From Acidobacteriota bacterium (GTDB lineage Bacteria; Acidobacteriota; Aminicenantia; Aminicenantales; Saccharicenantaceae), in contig JAKLEN010000001.1 of the NCBI GenBank assembly GCA_022711665.1, forward strand, positions 186,001 to 250,000: a stretch of 64,000 nt of DNA, written 5' to 3'. Under the pieces are notes generated by a model that did not search any database, was not told the DNA's origin, and saw nothing but the letters and a program-made list of their open reading frames with translations. Made by a program: the position numbers and the translations under genes. Shown here in pieces: positions 62,440 to 64,000 of the stretch; the stretch's first letter is position 1, and each line of letters opens with the position of its first letter.

Positions 62440-63201
62440 TCAGGCCCGTCCGGCGGGCGTCTCCCACCGGGTCCGCAGCCGGGTCAGCTCGGCGCCCGTC
62501 CCGGCGTTGAGGATCTGGTGAAGGAAGACCTGTCCCGGTCCCTCTCCGGCCGCCCGCTGGACGATGCTGGCGACCGTGTCGCCGTAAAAGGCCTCGGCCC
62601 GGTAGGAAACCTCGAACTCGACCACCCGGCCGGTCTTCAGGACCTCCGGCGGCGCCGCTTCGAGCGCCCACTGGATATAAACCGCGTTGTTGACGTGGCG
62701 GTTCCAATCGATCTGCCCCGACTCGACCCGGAACGTCATCTCGGCCTCCCGGCCGGACGGCACGGGCAGCGAGCCGAAGGCGTCCTCCAGGGCCCGCTTG
62801 TCGATGGCGTAGGGTATGGTGATGGCCTCGTCGATCCTGACCGGTTGCTTGCGGTCCAGGTCGATGACCATCCATGAGCTCGTCGCCGACAGGACGGACC
62901 GGCCGTCCCCGTCTGCGACCTCGAAATCGCGGAGGGCGAAATGGCCGTGCTTGCCCGAGGGCCAGGTCAGGACCTCTAGCCGCGCGCCCACGGCCGGGGC
63001 GCCATGGATGACGACGTGGTAACGGGACAGCACCCAGGTCAGGCCGCGCCTCATCAGGTCGGTCACGCCCACGCCCAGGAGCGCGGCGTGCCCGCCGGCC
63101 GCGTCCTGGAGGAAATTGACCAGGGCCGGGGCCTTGACGAAGCCCCGGGCATCGGTCTCGTAGCTGTGAACCTCGTATTCCTTGCGGTAGATCATATCCA
63201 T
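62440..63201 (-). CDS. Acyl-ACP thioesterase (FatA/FatB-like)
   Basis: This 253-residue protein has two hot-dog domains. The N-terminal one holds YETDARGFVKAPALVNFLQDAA, and the C-terminal one has QIDWNRHVNNAVYIQW, with the catalytic Asn/His region of plant-type acyl-ACP thioesterases. It releases fatty acids from acyl carrier protein. The start at 63201 lacks a clear ribosome site. TATAAT (63222-63217) lies only 16 bases ahead, so the transcript may be nearly leaderless. Confidence 0.85.
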   Translation of the reverse strand: MDMIYRKEYEVHSYETDARGFVKAPALVNFLQDAAGGHAALLGVGVTDLMRRGLTWVLSRYHVVIHGAPAVGARLEVLTWPSGKHGHFALRDFEVADGDGRSVLSATSSWMVIDLDRKQPVRIDEAITIPYAIDKRALEDAFGSLPVPSGREAEMTFRVESGQIDWNRHVNNAVYIQWALEAAPPEVLKTGRVVEFEVSYRAEAFYGDTVASIVQRAAGEGPGQVFLHQILNAGTGAELTRLRTRWETPAGRA

Positions 63202-63304
63202 GGGGATCGGCTTATTATTATAGCCGATATCGGGCAAAAAAGGCCGATCCCGGGGCGCGGGCCTCCCCGAAGCCGGGCGGCGCGGCCGGCCGGTCGGGAG
63301 GCCG

Positions 63305-64000
63305 TCAGTTCCCGGCCGGCTTCCGGTTCTTGGCCAGGAAGTAGTCGTAGGCCGCCCGGGCCATCATCCCCATCTTGTGCTTGATCTCGTAGTGGACCTC
63401 GCGGAGGTCGTTCGCCAGGAAGCAGACAATCAGGGTCCCGGCCCCCTCCGGCAGCCAGATGACGGCGCAGTCGTTGAGGACCGTATCGCCGCCGTCGCGG
63501 GACAGGCTGCCGCCCTTGCGGGCCACCTCCGTCGACTCAGGGAGGTAGCGCAGGATGAGCTCGGCCCCGGTGTGGGACTTCATCGTCTCGAGGACCCGGT
63601 CGCTCGTTTCGCGGTCGACGAACGCGCCCGAGACGCAGGCCTCGAGCAGGGCCGCGATATCCTTCGGCGTCGACGTGTTGTGGGTCGAAGCGTCGAAGGC
63701 CTTGGCCGCGGCCAGGCGCTTCGGGTCGGCCCAGGCCGAAACCGGCAGCTGGCCGAGCTCGGCGATCGTCAGGCGCCTGGCCGGATCGAGCCCGAGGAAG
63801 GCCAGGATGAGCGAACGGGTGTCGTAATCGATCGTCGTATCCTTGAGGCCGAGCCCGGCCATCGTCCGGGCGATGGCCTGCGGGGTGACCAGGTCGAAGA
63901 GGATGTCGGTGGCCGTGTTGTCGGACCGGGCCATCATCAGGAGCTGAAGGTCCTGGACGGAGATGTTCAGCCCAGGCCTCATGTTCACCATCAGGCCGCT
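63305..64000 (-). CDS. Beta-lactamase-like serine hydrolase, N-terminus cut off
   Basis: The visible 231 residues of a class A-type serine hydrolase open with MARSDNTATDILF, where SDN is the second active-site motif. A KGG box in VARKGGSLSRDGG replaces KTG. The SxxK serine lies outside the window. The frame is open to base 64000, so the gene continues. Substrate and resistance role cannot be judged. Confidence 0.8.
   Translation of the reverse strand, partial: SGLMVNMRPGLNISVQDLQLLMMARSDNTATDILFDLVTPQAIARTMAGLGLKDTTIDYDTRSLILAFLGLDPARRLTIAELGQLPVSAWADPKRLAAAKAFDASTHNTSTPKDIAALLEACVSGAFVDRETSDRVLETMKSHTGAELILRYLPESTEVARKGGSLSRDGGDTVLNDCAVIWLPEGAGTLIVCFLANDLREVHYEIKHKMGMMARAAYDYFLAKNRKPAGN

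Noticed and set aside
63217..63222. Complete promoter for the thioesterase gene
   Set aside because: TATAAT is present, but no -35 match stands at 16-18 bp, so I mention it only as a possible short-leader start.
1..64000. tRNA, rRNA or CRISPR array
   Set aside because: I saw no cloverleaf with a CCA end, no rRNA-like stretch and no regular spaced repeats; the repeats found are inverted pairs.

Overview
The window is about 64 kb of very GC-rich bacterial chromosome, densely coded on both strands, with good Shine-Dalgarno sites (GGAGG/AAGGAG) and many ATGA start/stop overlaps. Many promoters match the sigma-70 type (TTGACA, about 17 bp, TATAAT-like). The gene set points to an anaerobic, Gram-negative-type heterotroph that degrades plant or animal polymers: lipoproteins, outer-membrane-type proteins, a GWxTD-domain protein, a Pkn-type kinase and a membrane-bound [NiFe] hydrogenase. 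I suspect Acidobacteriota or Candidatus Aminicenantota. No rRNA or other phylogenetic marker confirms this.

Layout. 1-1568: a cut-off transglutaminase-like protein and a secreted membrane protein. 1597-7416: a minus-strand group with a metallophosphoesterase/PQQ-propeller protein, a 24-bp perfect palindrome, a YdbH-like AsmA-type protein and a YdbL-type lipoprotein. 7642-13320: a Tat-exported FAD oxidoreductase, a serine hydrolase, an unknown exported protein, an RluA-type protein with a changed catalytic residue, and an EfpL/YeiP-type elongation factor. 13411-31384: a saccharide and peptide region with an M14 peptidase, a GH51 arabinofuranosidase, an exonuclease, two GH127 enzymes separated by a mobile-looking inverted repeat, a di-haem peroxidase with a cytochrome-porin fusion, a broken VPS10/BNR gene, and the arabinose set araB, araD and a FucI-like isomerase. 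31470-35354: an M28 peptidase, a zinc polyol/alcohol dehydrogenase, an exported RbsD/FucU-like lipoprotein and an OsmC protein.

35486-49934 is the most notable block. It is one minus-strand run with a response regulator and an unknown helical protein, then a group 4 (formate-hydrogenlyase-like) [NiFe] hydrogenase. The hydrogenase genes encode a molybdopterin (FdhF-like) subunit, sulfhydrogenase beta-like and gamma-like electron-input subunits, a maturation protease, an antiporter-like membrane subunit, a fused NuoCD-type large subunit, a NuoH-like subunit, a ferredoxin and the small subunit. A response regulator, a histidine kinase and a receiver-kinase hybrid follow, the first two by ATGA overlap. 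The FdhF-like subunit has Gly where formate dehydrogenases have the catalytic Cys/Sec. The complex may therefore link NAD(P)H and ferredoxin to H2 and ion pumping, with the molybdopterin subunit kept for another role.

50496-64000: an exported unknown protein, a HypD-like glycyl radical enzyme with its activase, a sugar porter coupled to a SpoIIM protein, a VOC protein, an exported aldose 1-epimerase, a Ser/Thr kinase whose 3' end overlaps a GWxTD/TPR gene, an acyl-ACP thioesterase and a cut-off beta-lactamase-like hydrolase.

The arabinose story is coherent. GH51 and GH127 lipoproteins release L-arabinose, exported mutarotase-type proteins may equilibrate it, a sugar porter may import it, and the isomerase, AraB and AraD convert it to xylulose 5-phosphate. 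Reducing power could then leave as H2 through the hydrogenase.
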